Assembly: GCF_000325665.1 (NCBI RefSeq)
Contig: NC_019908.1
Location: 868,001 to 932,000, forward strand
Length of the DNA: 64,000 nt
Direction of reading: 5' to 3'
Source: Brachyspira pilosicoli P43/6/78
GTDB lineage: Bacteria > Spirochaetota > Brachyspiria > Brachyspirales > Brachyspiraceae
Shown here one piece after another: positions 17,780 to 26,136 of the stretch; within the stretch, counting starts at the first letter, position 1, and each line of letters starts with the position of its first letter. The notes beneath the pieces are model-generated. The model did no database searches. It saw nothing but the letters and a program-made list of their open reading frames with translations, and was not told where the DNA came from. Position numbers and translations under genes: made by a program.

Positions 17780-18466
17780 TTAAGAGTATCCTAAAAAACC
17801 GCTTCCTATTCTAATCATATTAGCACCATGCTTTATAGCTAAATGATAATCGTTGGTCATGCCCATTGAAAGTATTGAAATGTTTTCATCTTTCAACTTT
17901 ATAAAAACTTCATTTAAAGATTCAAACTCTTTTTCTATCTCAAAATCATTATCAACTTTTAATGATATTCCCATAAGTCCTTTTATATTAACATTTGGTA
18001 AGTTTTTTATTTTATCATATACCATATTATAATCAGATAAATTAAATCCGCCTTTTTGCTCTTCATTGCTTATATTAAATTGCAGCAATATATCTTGAAC
18101 TTTGTTGTTTTTTATAGCTTCTTTGTTTATATATTCAGCAATTTCAATACTGTCAACACTTTGTATTAAATCAGCATATTTTACTATATATTTTACTTTG
18201 TTTGATTGTATTCTTCCTATAAAGTGCCAAATTATATTATTATAATTTTTGTTAAGCTCCTCTGCCCTATCCCTTAAACTCTGTGCCTTAGATTCTCCTA
18301 ATGGTAAATTGATATTCAAAGACAAAAACTCTTTTATAGTTTCTATTGAAGAATATTTACTAACGGCTACAACATCTATATTATAATTTATATTATATTT
18401 ATCTTTAAGTGAATTTATATTTTCTATTATAGAATCATATTTATTTTTAATACTATCTCTATCCAT
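17780..18466 (-). CDS. YggS/PROSC family pyridoxal-phosphate-binding protein
   Basis: PLP homeostasis protein of the YggS (PLPBP/PROSC) family, a single-domain alanine-racemase-like barrel (228 aa). The PLP lysine is in VVAVSKYSS. Other family blocks are WHFIGRIQSNK, LLQFNISNEEQKGGF, LMGIS and the C-terminal LSMGMTNDYHLAIKHGANMIRIGSG; the final motif is SMGMSxD in most members and SMGMTND here. The reading starts with TTG at 18469, but the adjacent ATG at 18466 has AGAGG seven or so bases upstream and is preferred. Monocistronic. Confidence 0.93.
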   Translation of the reverse strand: MDRDSIKNKYDSIIENINSLKDKYNINYNIDVVAVSKYSSIETIKEFLSLNINLPLGESKAQSLRDRAEELNKNYNNIIWHFIGRIQSNKVKYIVKYADLIQSVDSIEIAEYINKEAIKNNKVQDILLQFNISNEEQKGGFNLSDYNMVYDKIKNLPNVNIKGLMGISLKVDNDFEIEKEFESLNEVFIKLKDENISILSMGMTNDYHLAIKHGANMIRIGSGFLGYS

Positions 18467-18551
18467 CAATACACCTCTTAAATATTATAAAATCAATAAA
18501 AAATCTTTCAACTAAAAAATAATATTTACATAATAATCAATTAATTTATAT

Positions 18552-18580
18552 TTGACAAATAACAATCTATAATATATATT
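18552..18580 (+). promoter_or_regulatory. Promoter of the tsaE operon
   Basis: TTGACA at 18552-18557, 17-base spacer, TATATT at 18575-18580. It faces tsaE (ATG 18611), a gene with no evident ribosome binding site. Confidence 0.6.
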
Positions 18581-18610
18581 CTTTAAAAAATACAAACAAA
18601 TAAAAAAATT

Positions 18611-19057
18611 ATGAAAGAAATATTAAAAGAATATAATAATATTACCATAGATAATATAGAAGAAGTAGCTCAATATATATATGAATTGCTAAAAGACGGT
18701 GATTTAATTATAATGAATGGAGATTTGGGCTTTGGAAAAACTACTTTTGTAAGACTTCTTTCAAGACTGCTTCAAAGTGATGACATAGTAAGCAGCCCAT
18801 CTTTTACTTTAATAAATGAGTATAATATTATATTAAATAACAAAGAAACTATACTTCGCCATGTTGATCTTTATAGACTTTCTTCTGTGGCAGAACTTGA
18901 TGATATTGGATTTAAAGATAAGATAAAAGAAGACGGCATTACTATGATAGAATGGGGAGAGAAGTTTATAGAGTATTTTGACAAGCCGTATTATTTATTT
19001 GAAATAGAAATGATTAATAATGACAGCAGATTATATAGGATTAGTTTAATTAAATGA
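18611..19057 (+). CDS. tsaE: tRNA threonylcarbamoyladenosine biosynthesis ATPase TsaE
   Basis: ATPase that drives the TsaB-TsaC-TsaD complex making the t6A modification at position 37 of ANN-decoding tRNAs. The 148 residues include Walker A GDLGFGKTTFVR, SPSFTLINEY, the family's HVDLYRL and IEWGEKF. Length is typical. Its stop overlaps the ATG of the next gene (ATGA at 19054-19057), so the two are translationally coupled. mnmE, another tRNA-modification gene, follows in the same direction. Confidence 0.95.
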   Translation: MKEILKEYNNITIDNIEEVAQYIYELLKDGDLIIMNGDLGFGKTTFVRLLSRLLQSDDIVSSPSFTLINEYNIILNNKETILRHVDLYRLSSVAELDDIGFKDKIKEDGITMIEWGEKFIEYFDKPYYLFEIEMINNDSRLYRISLIK

Positions 19058-20025
19058 AGAAAATATTGTTATTGCTTATATCGACATTAATCTTATCATG
19101 TTCAAAAACGGTAGACAATGATACTATTGTTTATACAAAAACTAGTGTATCATCTGTAAATATATTTATAGGCGATAGCATTACTTATGAAGTGCATATA
19201 ATTTCAAAAAAAGATATAGATTATAATTATCAGGATATTTCTTTTGATGATAGAGTTTCACAATCGAGAATAATAAGCGTAGAGAATATAAATAAAAATA
19301 AAGGCAATTTTAAAGAAAGAATAATAAAATACAATATAGGCTTTTATGATGTTGGACAGTTTGTAATATCTCCTTTTAAAATATCATATAATTACAATAA
19401 TGAATATAGAGAGCTTTATGGTGAGGACATTAATGTATTGGTTAATCCATTTTCTGACGGAGATGTTCTTCCTCCAATGAAAAAAGCCATTAGTATTCCT
19501 ATGCCTTTATATGTATGGATTATTATAATAGCACTTTTAATAATTATAGTTTTAATAATATTCTCTGTATTGTTTTTAGCAAAATATATTGAGAAGAAGT
19601 TTAATGAAAGACTAACAGTAAAAGAAGATACTGAAGCTCTTAATGCTCTAAAAAATATAGATTACAACATTTACTATAACGAAAATAAATTTGCTGAATA
19701 TTATTTTGAATTAACATTTATATTTAAAAGATATTTAACAAAAAGATTTAGATTTAATATTGAAGACATGACAACCAGTGAAATATCTAAATTATTTAAA
19801 GAAATCAATTTTATAGAAAGCGACGCCATAATAAAAATGTTTACTGAAGGCGACTTAATAAAATTCGCAAAAGCTTCTGCAGATATAGAGTTAATGGAAA
19901 AAGATTATAATTTCTGTAAAAACTATATTTTATCAAACGGAAACTTACATACAGCTTTAAAGAAAGAAGAAAAAGAAAAGAAAAAACTAAATAAAAAATT
20001 AAAGAAAAAAAGAGTAAAACATTAA
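19054..20025 (+). CDS. BatD-like membrane protein with DUF4381-like tail
   Basis: A 323-residue protein. The N-terminus MKKILLLLISTLILSC is a lipoprotein-type signal (Cys16). An Ig-like extracytoplasmic domain follows (NIFIGDSITYEVHI ... YDVGQFVISPFKISY), as in BatD 'oxygen tolerance' proteins. A membrane helix lies at about 150-175 (PLYVWIIIIALLIIIVLIIF). The cytoplasmic tail has YYFELTFIFKRYLTKRF, MTTSEISKL and GDLIKFAKASAD, resembling DUF4381. In other bacteria BatD works with MoxR ATPases and von Willebrand proteins; none is adjacent. It overlaps tsaE by 4 bases. The very basic end (KKEEKEKKKLNKKLKKKR) is striking. Confidence 0.65.
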   Translation: MKKILLLLISTLILSCSKTVDNDTIVYTKTSVSSVNIFIGDSITYEVHIISKKDIDYNYQDISFDDRVSQSRIISVENINKNKGNFKERIIKYNIGFYDVGQFVISPFKISYNYNNEYRELYGEDINVLVNPFSDGDVLPPMKKAISIPMPLYVWIIIIALLIIIVLIIFSVLFLAKYIEKKFNERLTVKEDTEALNALKNIDYNIYYNENKFAEYYFELTFIFKRYLTKRFRFNIEDMTTSEISKLFKEINFIESDAIIKMFTEGDLIKFAKASADIELMEKDYNFCKNYILSNGNLHTALKKEEKEKKKLNKKLKKKRVKH

Positions 20026-20044
20026 TATATTGGGAAATTAATTT

Positions 20045-21433
20045 ATGTCTAATTATAATTTAGATGATACTATAGTAGCATTAGCAACCCCCTATTCAAA
20101 AAGTGCATTGGCTTTAATAAGAATGTCTGGAAAAGATTCTATAAAAATTGCTTCAAAAATATGCTATTATGCCAACAATGAAAATAAAAACATTACAAAA
20201 TTTGAACATAGAAAAAGTTATTATGCTTTAATTAAAGATGAAAACAATACTCCTATAGATGAGCTTGTAGTACTTACAACATTATCTCCAAACACATTTA
20301 CATCAGAAGACACTGTAGAGTTTATGTGTCATGGAAGCATAGTTGTTATAGAATCATTAATAAACCTTATAATAAGAAACGGAGCAAGGCAAGCAAATAG
20401 AGGTGAGTTTACATATAGGGCTTATATCAATGGAAGAATTGGCATAAGTGAGGCTGAAGCTATACATGATTTAATAGATTCTAATAACAGATTAATGGCT
20501 GAAGCAAGCATTTATAAAATTAGAGGAAGACTTACAAGAGAGATAGATAAACTTAGAGAGAATGTAAAAAATACTCTTATGCTTATTTATGGAGAATTAG
20601 ATTTTCCAGAAGATGATACAGAAACTTTTTCTTATGACAAACTAATAGAAAACTTTTATACAATAAAAAAAGATATAGAAAATATTTTAAATAATTCTAA
20701 GAGAGTAGAAAATCTAATTAACGGAATAAAAGTATCAATAGTAGGACGAGTTAATGCGGGAAAAAGTAGCATATTTAATATGATATTAGATAAAGAAAGA
20801 GCAATAGTTTCAAATATAGCTGGTACTACTAGGGATTTTTTGAGTGAAAACATTTATATAGATAATATACCATTTTATTTTATGGATACTGCGGGATTTC
20901 ACAAAGAAGCTGATAACGATATAGAACTTGAAGGAATTGAGAGAGCTAAAAAATGTGCTAATGAGGCTGATATTGTAATTGCTGTTTTTGATTATAATGA
21001 CAATGCTAATGATGATGATATTAATTTAATAGAGTTTTTACAACAATTAAAAAATAAAAATATAATTTATGTGTTAAACAAAATAGATTTAGAAAAAAAG
21101 TTTAACGAAAAAATAGACAATGCAATTGAAATAAGCACAAAAACAAAACAAGGAAAAGAGAAATTAATAGAGGCATTAAAAAATCATATAAAAGATTCTG
21201 ATATAACAATTTTTAATAAAGAAAGCTATGTAAACAATAGAGAGAGAGGATATTTAGAGAGAGCAATAGAGCAGTTGAACATATGCATAGAAAAGTCAAA
21301 TAATAATCATTTATTAGATGAAGTAGCAGAAGAGATAAATATATTAAACAACATATTAGGCAATGTAAGCGGAAAGATTGAAGCAGAAGAGATAATAAAC
21401 GAGATATTTGAGAATTTCTGTATAGGTAAATAG
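20045..21433 (+). CDS. mnmE: tRNA uridine-5-carboxymethylaminomethyl(34) synthesis GTPase MnmE
   Basis: GTPase that with MnmG modifies the wobble uridine of several tRNAs. The 462 residues show the N-terminal tetrahydrofolate-binding domain (DDTIVALATPYSKSALALIRMSG, MCHGSIVV, GEFTYRAYINGRI), the GTPase core (GRVNAGKSSIFN, AGTTRDF, DTAGF, NKID) and the C-terminal FCIGK motif whose Cys is typical. All intact. It is the third gene of a plus-strand run with tsaE and the BatD-like gene, 19 bases after the latter. Confidence 0.97.
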   Translation: MSNYNLDDTIVALATPYSKSALALIRMSGKDSIKIASKICYYANNENKNITKFEHRKSYYALIKDENNTPIDELVVLTTLSPNTFTSEDTVEFMCHGSIVVIESLINLIIRNGARQANRGEFTYRAYINGRIGISEAEAIHDLIDSNNRLMAEASIYKIRGRLTREIDKLRENVKNTLMLIYGELDFPEDDTETFSYDKLIENFYTIKKDIENILNNSKRVENLINGIKVSIVGRVNAGKSSIFNMILDKERAIVSNIAGTTRDFLSENIYIDNIPFYFMDTAGFHKEADNDIELEGIERAKKCANEADIVIAVFDYNDNANDDDINLIEFLQQLKNKNIIYVLNKIDLEKKFNEKIDNAIEISTKTKQGKEKLIEALKNHIKDSDITIFNKESYVNNRERGYLERAIEQLNICIEKSNNNHLLDEVAEEINILNNILGNVSGKIEAEEIINEIFENFCIGK

Positions 21434-21467
21434 AAATATAAAAAGAATTATATTCTTGAAATATATC

Positions 21468-21685
21468 AATTTTTTCTTGTTCTTTTTCCCGCCGCAAAAA
21501 GAACCAAAAAGTGCAAATTATTTCAGTTATTCGTATATATTTTGCTAAAGAGTAAATATTTAAGTTTTATATCTAAAAAATAATACCATATGTTTTGGCT
21601 ATACCTCGTAAAAATGCAGTTCTTTTGGTTCTTTTATACCAATAAAAGAACTGGGGTGCGGGGCAAAGCCATGCAAATAAAAAAT
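21468..21685. repeat. Repeat copy R3: modules B and A, inverted orientation
   Basis: Lies in the gap 21434-21843. The module B core is at 21468-21520 (CCCGCCGCAAAAAGAACC) and module A at 21611-21685 (GTTCTTTTATACCAATAAAAGAAC forming a hairpin, then GGGGTGCGGGGCAAAGCC). Same orientation as R2. Short spurious frames run through it. The rest of the gap holds a terminator (below) and a GGGGGGTAGTCC stretch at 21780-21791 that I cannot assign. Confidence 0.65.
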
Positions 21686-21726
21686 TAATAAAACTAATTT
21701 TTAACAAAAAATTTATAGCATATAAA

Positions 21727-21763
21727 AAATAAACCGCTTTTGTGGGATGAACAAAGCGGCTTA
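21727..21763 (-). terminator. Rho-independent terminator of the M19 dipeptidase gene
   Basis: On the minus strand, GCCGCTTTGT and ACAAAAGCGG (within 21734-21760) form a stem with one bulged base, followed by TTTATTTTTT. It lies about 85 bases past the dipeptidase stop. Confidence 0.7.
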
Positions 21764-21843
21764 TTACAAATATAGTTATTGGGGGGTAGTCCAATCAACC
21801 TAAATATAATATCGTCTGTTGCAATAATAACTTTAATATTTTT

Positions 21844-22797
21844 TTATTTTATTACAGTTTTTATTATTCTGTGAAAGTTTTTATATTCTATATTTTCTAT
21901 CTCATCACTGTTAAAACCAGCTTCTTTTAGTTTTTCTAATATAGTATAAGACTTTGAAGCATCTTCAAGCCCCTTCACTCCTGTAATGCCCTCATCTTCA
22001 AAATATTCATTATAATCAAAGCCAAGCCCTATATGATTAACTCCTATAGTATCTGCAATATATTTTATATGATCAACTGCCCTATCTATTGTTTGTTTAT
22101 CTTTATTTTCATCTACAAAATCTTTATAACAATTAAACCCTACTACTCCATTTAAATCTCTTATCACTTTCAACTGCTCATCTGTAAGGTTTCTTAAGCT
22201 GCCGCATAACTTTCTGCTGTTTGAATGTGATGCTATTATAGGAGAGTCTGTAATATTAACAACATCAAAAAAAGACTTATCATTCAAATGAGAAACATCA
22301 ACTATCATTCCCTTATCATTCATTTTTTTTATTACCTTTTTTCCAAGTTCAGTTAATCCTCTGCTGCTATCTCCCCTAGCCCCTGTAGCAAGCTTATTCT
22401 CTTCATTCCAAGTTAAACTAGCATGCCTAATACCATAATCATTATAATAACTATCAAGAATATCTATATTATCTTCAATAGGCATTAAACCCTCAAAACC
22501 CAAAAAAGCATAAAACTTATTTTTGTTTTGTGCCTCAATCATCTCATCATAACTTTTTACAACTTCTATAATGTCATTACAATAATTAAGCTCTTTTTTA
22601 AAACATTCAAGTATCTCATTAGCCCTCTCAAAAGCTCTCTCGTAATTTTTTCTCTCAACCCATACAACAAATATACTTCCTCCAACTTTACCTTTTACTA
22701 AATTATCATAATGATACTTTTTTAATATATTATTCTCGCCTTTCAAAGTCTTTACAGCAACATCAGATAAAACATCAGAATGAGCATCAAAAATCAT
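21844..22797 (-). CDS. Membrane dipeptidase (peptidase M19 family)
   Basis: Zinc-dependent dipeptidase of the renal dipeptidase family, acting on dipeptides including those with a D-residue at the C-terminal side. The 317-residue protein starts MIFDAHSDVLSD, with the metal-binding HxD pair. Further ligands are in GFEGLMPIE, DVSHLN and ASHSNSR, and GLGFDYNEYF lies near the C-terminus. No signal peptide is seen, so the bacterial protein is cytoplasmic. The longer reading from 22827 begins with TTG; the ATG at 22797 has AAGGA eight bases upstream and begins exactly at the domain. Monocistronic. Confidence 0.93.
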   Translation of the reverse strand: MIFDAHSDVLSDVAVKTLKGENNILKKYHYDNLVKGKVGGSIFVVWVERKNYERAFERANEILECFKKELNYCNDIIEVVKSYDEMIEAQNKNKFYAFLGFEGLMPIEDNIDILDSYYNDYGIRHASLTWNEENKLATGARGDSSRGLTELGKKVIKKMNDKGMIVDVSHLNDKSFFDVVNITDSPIIASHSNSRKLCGSLRNLTDEQLKVIRDLNGVVGFNCYKDFVDENKDKQTIDRAVDHIKYIADTIGVNHIGLGFDYNEYFEDEGITGVKGLEDASKSYTILEKLKEAGFNSDEIENIEYKNFHRIIKTVIK

Positions 22798-22913
22798 AAG
22801 TATTTTCCTTAAAAATAAAATTTGCAAAAATAATATATCAACAAAAGCTATTTTACAATAGATTTATTTCATAATTAAATTAATCTATATTAATAGTATT
22901 TTTTAAATTTTAT

Positions 22914-22978
22914 AACGGGGCTTTGCCCCGCACCACAGTTCTTTTATTGGTATAAAATAACCAAAAGAACTATATTTT
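22914..22978 (+). repeat. Repeat copy R4: module A only
   Basis: In the gap 22798-23128. It has GGGGCTTTGCCCCGCACC followed by GTTCTTTTATTGGTATAAAA and AAAGAAC, hence the same two hairpins as the other copies but without module B. The rest of the gap is AT-rich and holds only the promoter of the next gene. Confidence 0.65.
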
Positions 22979-23090
22979 TATATCTAAAAATAATTAATTA
23001 TACAAAATATTACTATTATAATTTATAAATAATTTTATATATAGCTTTATAAAATATTTTTTATAATCTTATAGAAATTAAAAATACAAT

Positions 23091-23117
23091 TTGACAAAGA
23101 TTTTAATATAATATACT
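23091..23117 (+). promoter_or_regulatory. Promoter of the JAB-DinG gene
   Basis: TTGACA at 23091-23096 and TATACT at 23112-23117 (15-base spacer). Transcription would start about 5 bases before the ATG at 23129, leaving almost no leader. Confidence 0.5.
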
Positions 23118-23128
23118 ATCATTCAATA

Positions 23129-25666
23129 ATGAGTGAGTATGATGTTGAAATAAATAATGTCTTTTCTTTAGAAGCAATAAATTTTATGAGGAAATCTATA
23201 GTTGATTCCTACGGTAATGAAGTATATTTTGGAATCAATTTTAATTCTTTCGGCATATTAGATTATATAGAAGTAATGGCAAGGGGAAACAAAGACTCTG
23301 TACCTGCTATAATATCGCTTTCATTAGAGTTTGACGCTGTAATACATAATCACCCATCAGGTCAGCTTACTCCTTCAAGAGCAGATTTAGCTATAGCAAG
23401 CGAATTGGGCAATAATGCTGGGGTTGGTTTTTATATAGTTAATAATGATGTTGATGATTTTTATGAAGTTGTAAGACCAATTAGAAAAGAGAATGTAAAA
23501 AACATAGATGCACCTGATGCCTTATTTATGTTTACAGAAAATGGTCTTTTAAGCAAAATATTAAAAAAATATGAATATAGACAAGAGCAAACAGAACTTG
23601 TAGAAGCTACAATAGAAGCTTTTAATACAAATAAACATTTAATATCAGAAGCAGGCACTGGAATAGGTAAATCATTTGCATATTTAATACCTGCTTTATT
23701 ATGGCTTAAAGAAAATAAAACAAGAATAGTAGTTTCAACAAATACAATAAACCTACAAGAACAAATCATAAATAAGGATTTACCGTCTATAATAGATGCT
23801 ATAGCTCCAAATGTAAAATATGCTTTAGTAAAGGGGCGTAACAATTATGTATGCATCAAAAAAGTAAAAGACGCTTTGAATGATACTGATAAATTAGACT
23901 TTGAAGACCAGATTGAGTTTTTTGAAGATATTGATAATTGGCTCAACATTACAAAAGATGGCTCTATTACAGATTTGGGTTACAAACCAAAATCTGAATT
24001 ATGGGAAATGGTTGCATGCGATACCGACACTTGCACTCATAGAAAATGCGAATATTTAGAAGATTGTTATTTTTATAAAATGCGTAAACAGCTTAATGCA
24101 GCACAATTATTAATAGTTAATCATCATATACTATGTGCAGATTTATCTTTGCATGCAGAAACTTCAGGCAGATATAGCTTACTTCCAAAGTATACAAAAG
24201 TGATAATTGATGAGGCTCATAATTTTGAGAACTCTGCTTCAAGTTATTTTGGAGATGAGGGAAGCAAAAATGGTATATTAAAAGCACTTTTTTATATATC
24301 AAGAATAAAGAAAAATAAAAGGCTCGGCATAATAGAAACTATTAATAATATGGTTAATCAAAATAAATCTTCTATAGAAGTAGATGACTATAGAGAATTA
24401 TTAGAGTTAATTAATAGTGTACATGAAACAACTTCAAGAGTAAGAAATGTAGTAGATGAATCTTCAAAACAGTTTTTAAACTACTGCCACAAAAACATAC
24501 AAACAAAAGAAGGATTAGGATTTAAATTTAGAATATGTCCGGAAATAATAATTAATAATAAATGGAAAGAAGAAGGAATTAAACCTTTAAGAGAAATGGT
24601 TTTAGTTATTACTTCATTGGTTAATGCATGCGATAAACTTTATAAAAAATTCTTTGATATAGCAATAGATAAGGGATTTGATTATGAAGAGATTGCACAG
24701 ATGAGTAATGCCTATCTTGAAAGACTTAAAAGACAATTAATCTCACTCAATGCTGCAATAGATTATAAAAAAGATGAATATATAAGATGGGTTGAAGCAA
24801 GAATAACTAAAAAAGGAAATCTAATACTTAATTGGCATCTTACCCCTGTTACAGTAGCTAAAAACTTAAATGATTATTTATATTTGAGGTTTGATACTGT
24901 TGCTATGTATTCTGCCACTCTCACAGTTTCAAAGAGTTTTAACTTCTTTTCTAATAGACTTGGCTTTGACTATATAGAAAAAAACAAAAAGATAGAAATA
25001 TATTTAGAGTCTCCTTTTAATTATAGAGACAATGCAAGGCTTTATATATCAACCGATTCCCCAGACCCAGCAAGCGATAGTTTTAATGATTATACATCAA
25101 AAGTACTTCTTAATGTATGCGATATTACAGGCGGGCGTGCATTTATACTTTTTACGGCATTCTCTTCTTTAATGAAAGTTTATGAAACAACAGTTGAAAA
25201 GCTAAAAGAAAAAAATATTAATGCCCTTGCACAGACTGCTTCAATACATAGACATACTTTACTTGATATGTTTAAGGCTTCAGAAAATAATGTTTTATTT
25301 GGAGTAGATTCTTTTTGGGAGGGTGTTGATGTTGCAGGTAAAAATCTTGAGGCTGTAATTATACCAAAACTACCATTTGCTGTTCCTACAGACCCCATAA
25401 GCGAAGGAAGGTATAAATATATTGAGGAAAACGGAGGAAATGCTTTTTTGGATTATGCTCTGCCTTTTGCTGTTATTAAGTTTAAACAAGGTTTTGGACG
25501 ACTTATAAGAAGCAAAGAAGACAGAGGGATAGTGTTTGTTTTGGATAAAAGACTATATACAAAAAATTACGGCATGCAGTTTATAAACTCACTTCCAAAT
25601 GCAAGCATATTGAGAGCAAGCATAAAAGAAATTTTTAAAGATATGAACAATTTCTTTGAGCAATAA
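23129..25666 (+). CDS. DinG-type Fe-S helicase with N-terminal JAB/RadC-like domain
   Basis: An 845-residue fusion. Residues 1-120 form a JAB (JAMM) domain with the full RadC-like metal motif HNHPSG at 73-78 and TPSRAD at 81-86. The rest is an XPD/DinG superfamily 2 helicase: Q-motif-like YEYRQEQ (about 148), Walker A EAGTGIGKS (174-182), Fe-S cluster Cys candidates at 243, 298, 303, 308 and 314, DEAH box at 362-365, and a C-terminal half with FWEGVDVAGKNLEAVIIPKLPF and FKQGFGRLIRS. Likely a 5'-3' DNA helicase in repair. What the JAB part does is unknown. The gene is monocistronic, with repeat copies on both sides. Confidence 0.92.
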   Translation: MSEYDVEINNVFSLEAINFMRKSIVDSYGNEVYFGINFNSFGILDYIEVMARGNKDSVPAIISLSLEFDAVIHNHPSGQLTPSRADLAIASELGNNAGVGFYIVNNDVDDFYEVVRPIRKENVKNIDAPDALFMFTENGLLSKILKKYEYRQEQTELVEATIEAFNTNKHLISEAGTGIGKSFAYLIPALLWLKENKTRIVVSTNTINLQEQIINKDLPSIIDAIAPNVKYALVKGRNNYVCIKKVKDALNDTDKLDFEDQIEFFEDIDNWLNITKDGSITDLGYKPKSELWEMVACDTDTCTHRKCEYLEDCYFYKMRKQLNAAQLLIVNHHILCADLSLHAETSGRYSLLPKYTKVIIDEAHNFENSASSYFGDEGSKNGILKALFYISRIKKNKRLGIIETINNMVNQNKSSIEVDDYRELLELINSVHETTSRVRNVVDESSKQFLNYCHKNIQTKEGLGFKFRICPEIIINNKWKEEGIKPLREMVLVITSLVNACDKLYKKFFDIAIDKGFDYEEIAQMSNAYLERLKRQLISLNAAIDYKKDEYIRWVEARITKKGNLILNWHLTPVTVAKNLNDYLYLRFDTVAMYSATLTVSKSFNFFSNRLGFDYIEKNKKIEIYLESPFNYRDNARLYISTDSPDPASDSFNDYTSKVLLNVCDITGGRAFILFTAFSSLMKVYETTVEKLKEKNINALAQTASIHRHTLLDMFKASENNVLFGVDSFWEGVDVAGKNLEAVIIPKLPFAVPTDPISEGRYKYIEENGGNAFLDYALPFAVIKFKQGFGRLIRSKEDRGIVFVLDKRLYTKNYGMQFINSLPNASILRASIKEIFKDMNNFFEQ

Positions 25667-25728
25667 AAGCTATTAAACTTGCAGTAAAACATATTAAATA
25701 GTTTAATAATATTTTATTATTTGCACTT

Positions 25729-26055
25729 TCGTGAAACGTGCACGAAGGGCAAAAACTTTGATGAAGTCCGCACAGAGAAGGCGGGAAAAAGTTGATAGAA
25801 AATTATTGTTACAATATACATTTAAAATTTTTAAGTTCATCAAAATTTAGTTTTTATTTTTTTATTATTATCGGGGACTAGCCCCCGAACCCCCACTTCT
25901 TTTGTTGCCACAAAGAAGCAAAAAGGCTGCATTTTTCAGATTAAAATACAGGCATTATTATATGGTTTATAGATATTCCAAAACATACAACGCTATAGTA
26001 CTTGCACTTTTTGGTTTTTTTGATGAAGTCCGCACCGCGAGCTGCGGGAAAAAGA
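25729..26055 (+). repeat. Repeat copy R5: modules B, A, B
   Basis: Fills the gap 25667-26136. Module B at 25729-25800 (GCACTTTCGTGAAACGTGCA, GATGAAGTCCGCACAG), module A at 25871-25940 (GGGGACTAGCCCCCGAACCC, CTTCTTTTGTTGCCACAAAG) and a second B at 25995-26055 (TGATGAAGTCCGCACCGCGA). Between the first B and A lies a sequence like the R1 terminus (about 25816-25845). Short frames crossing it are not genes. Confidence 0.7.
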
Positions 26056-26136
26056 ACAATAATAGCAGTAATAAAAATTTGACAGAACAAATAAAATCAA
26101 TTATACTGTATAAAAATACTGTCAACGAGGTGGAAT

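Noticed and set aside
21573-21794. 73-codon minus-strand frame
   Set aside because: It crosses repeat copy R3 and the dipeptidase terminator; no start signal, composition is that of the repeat.
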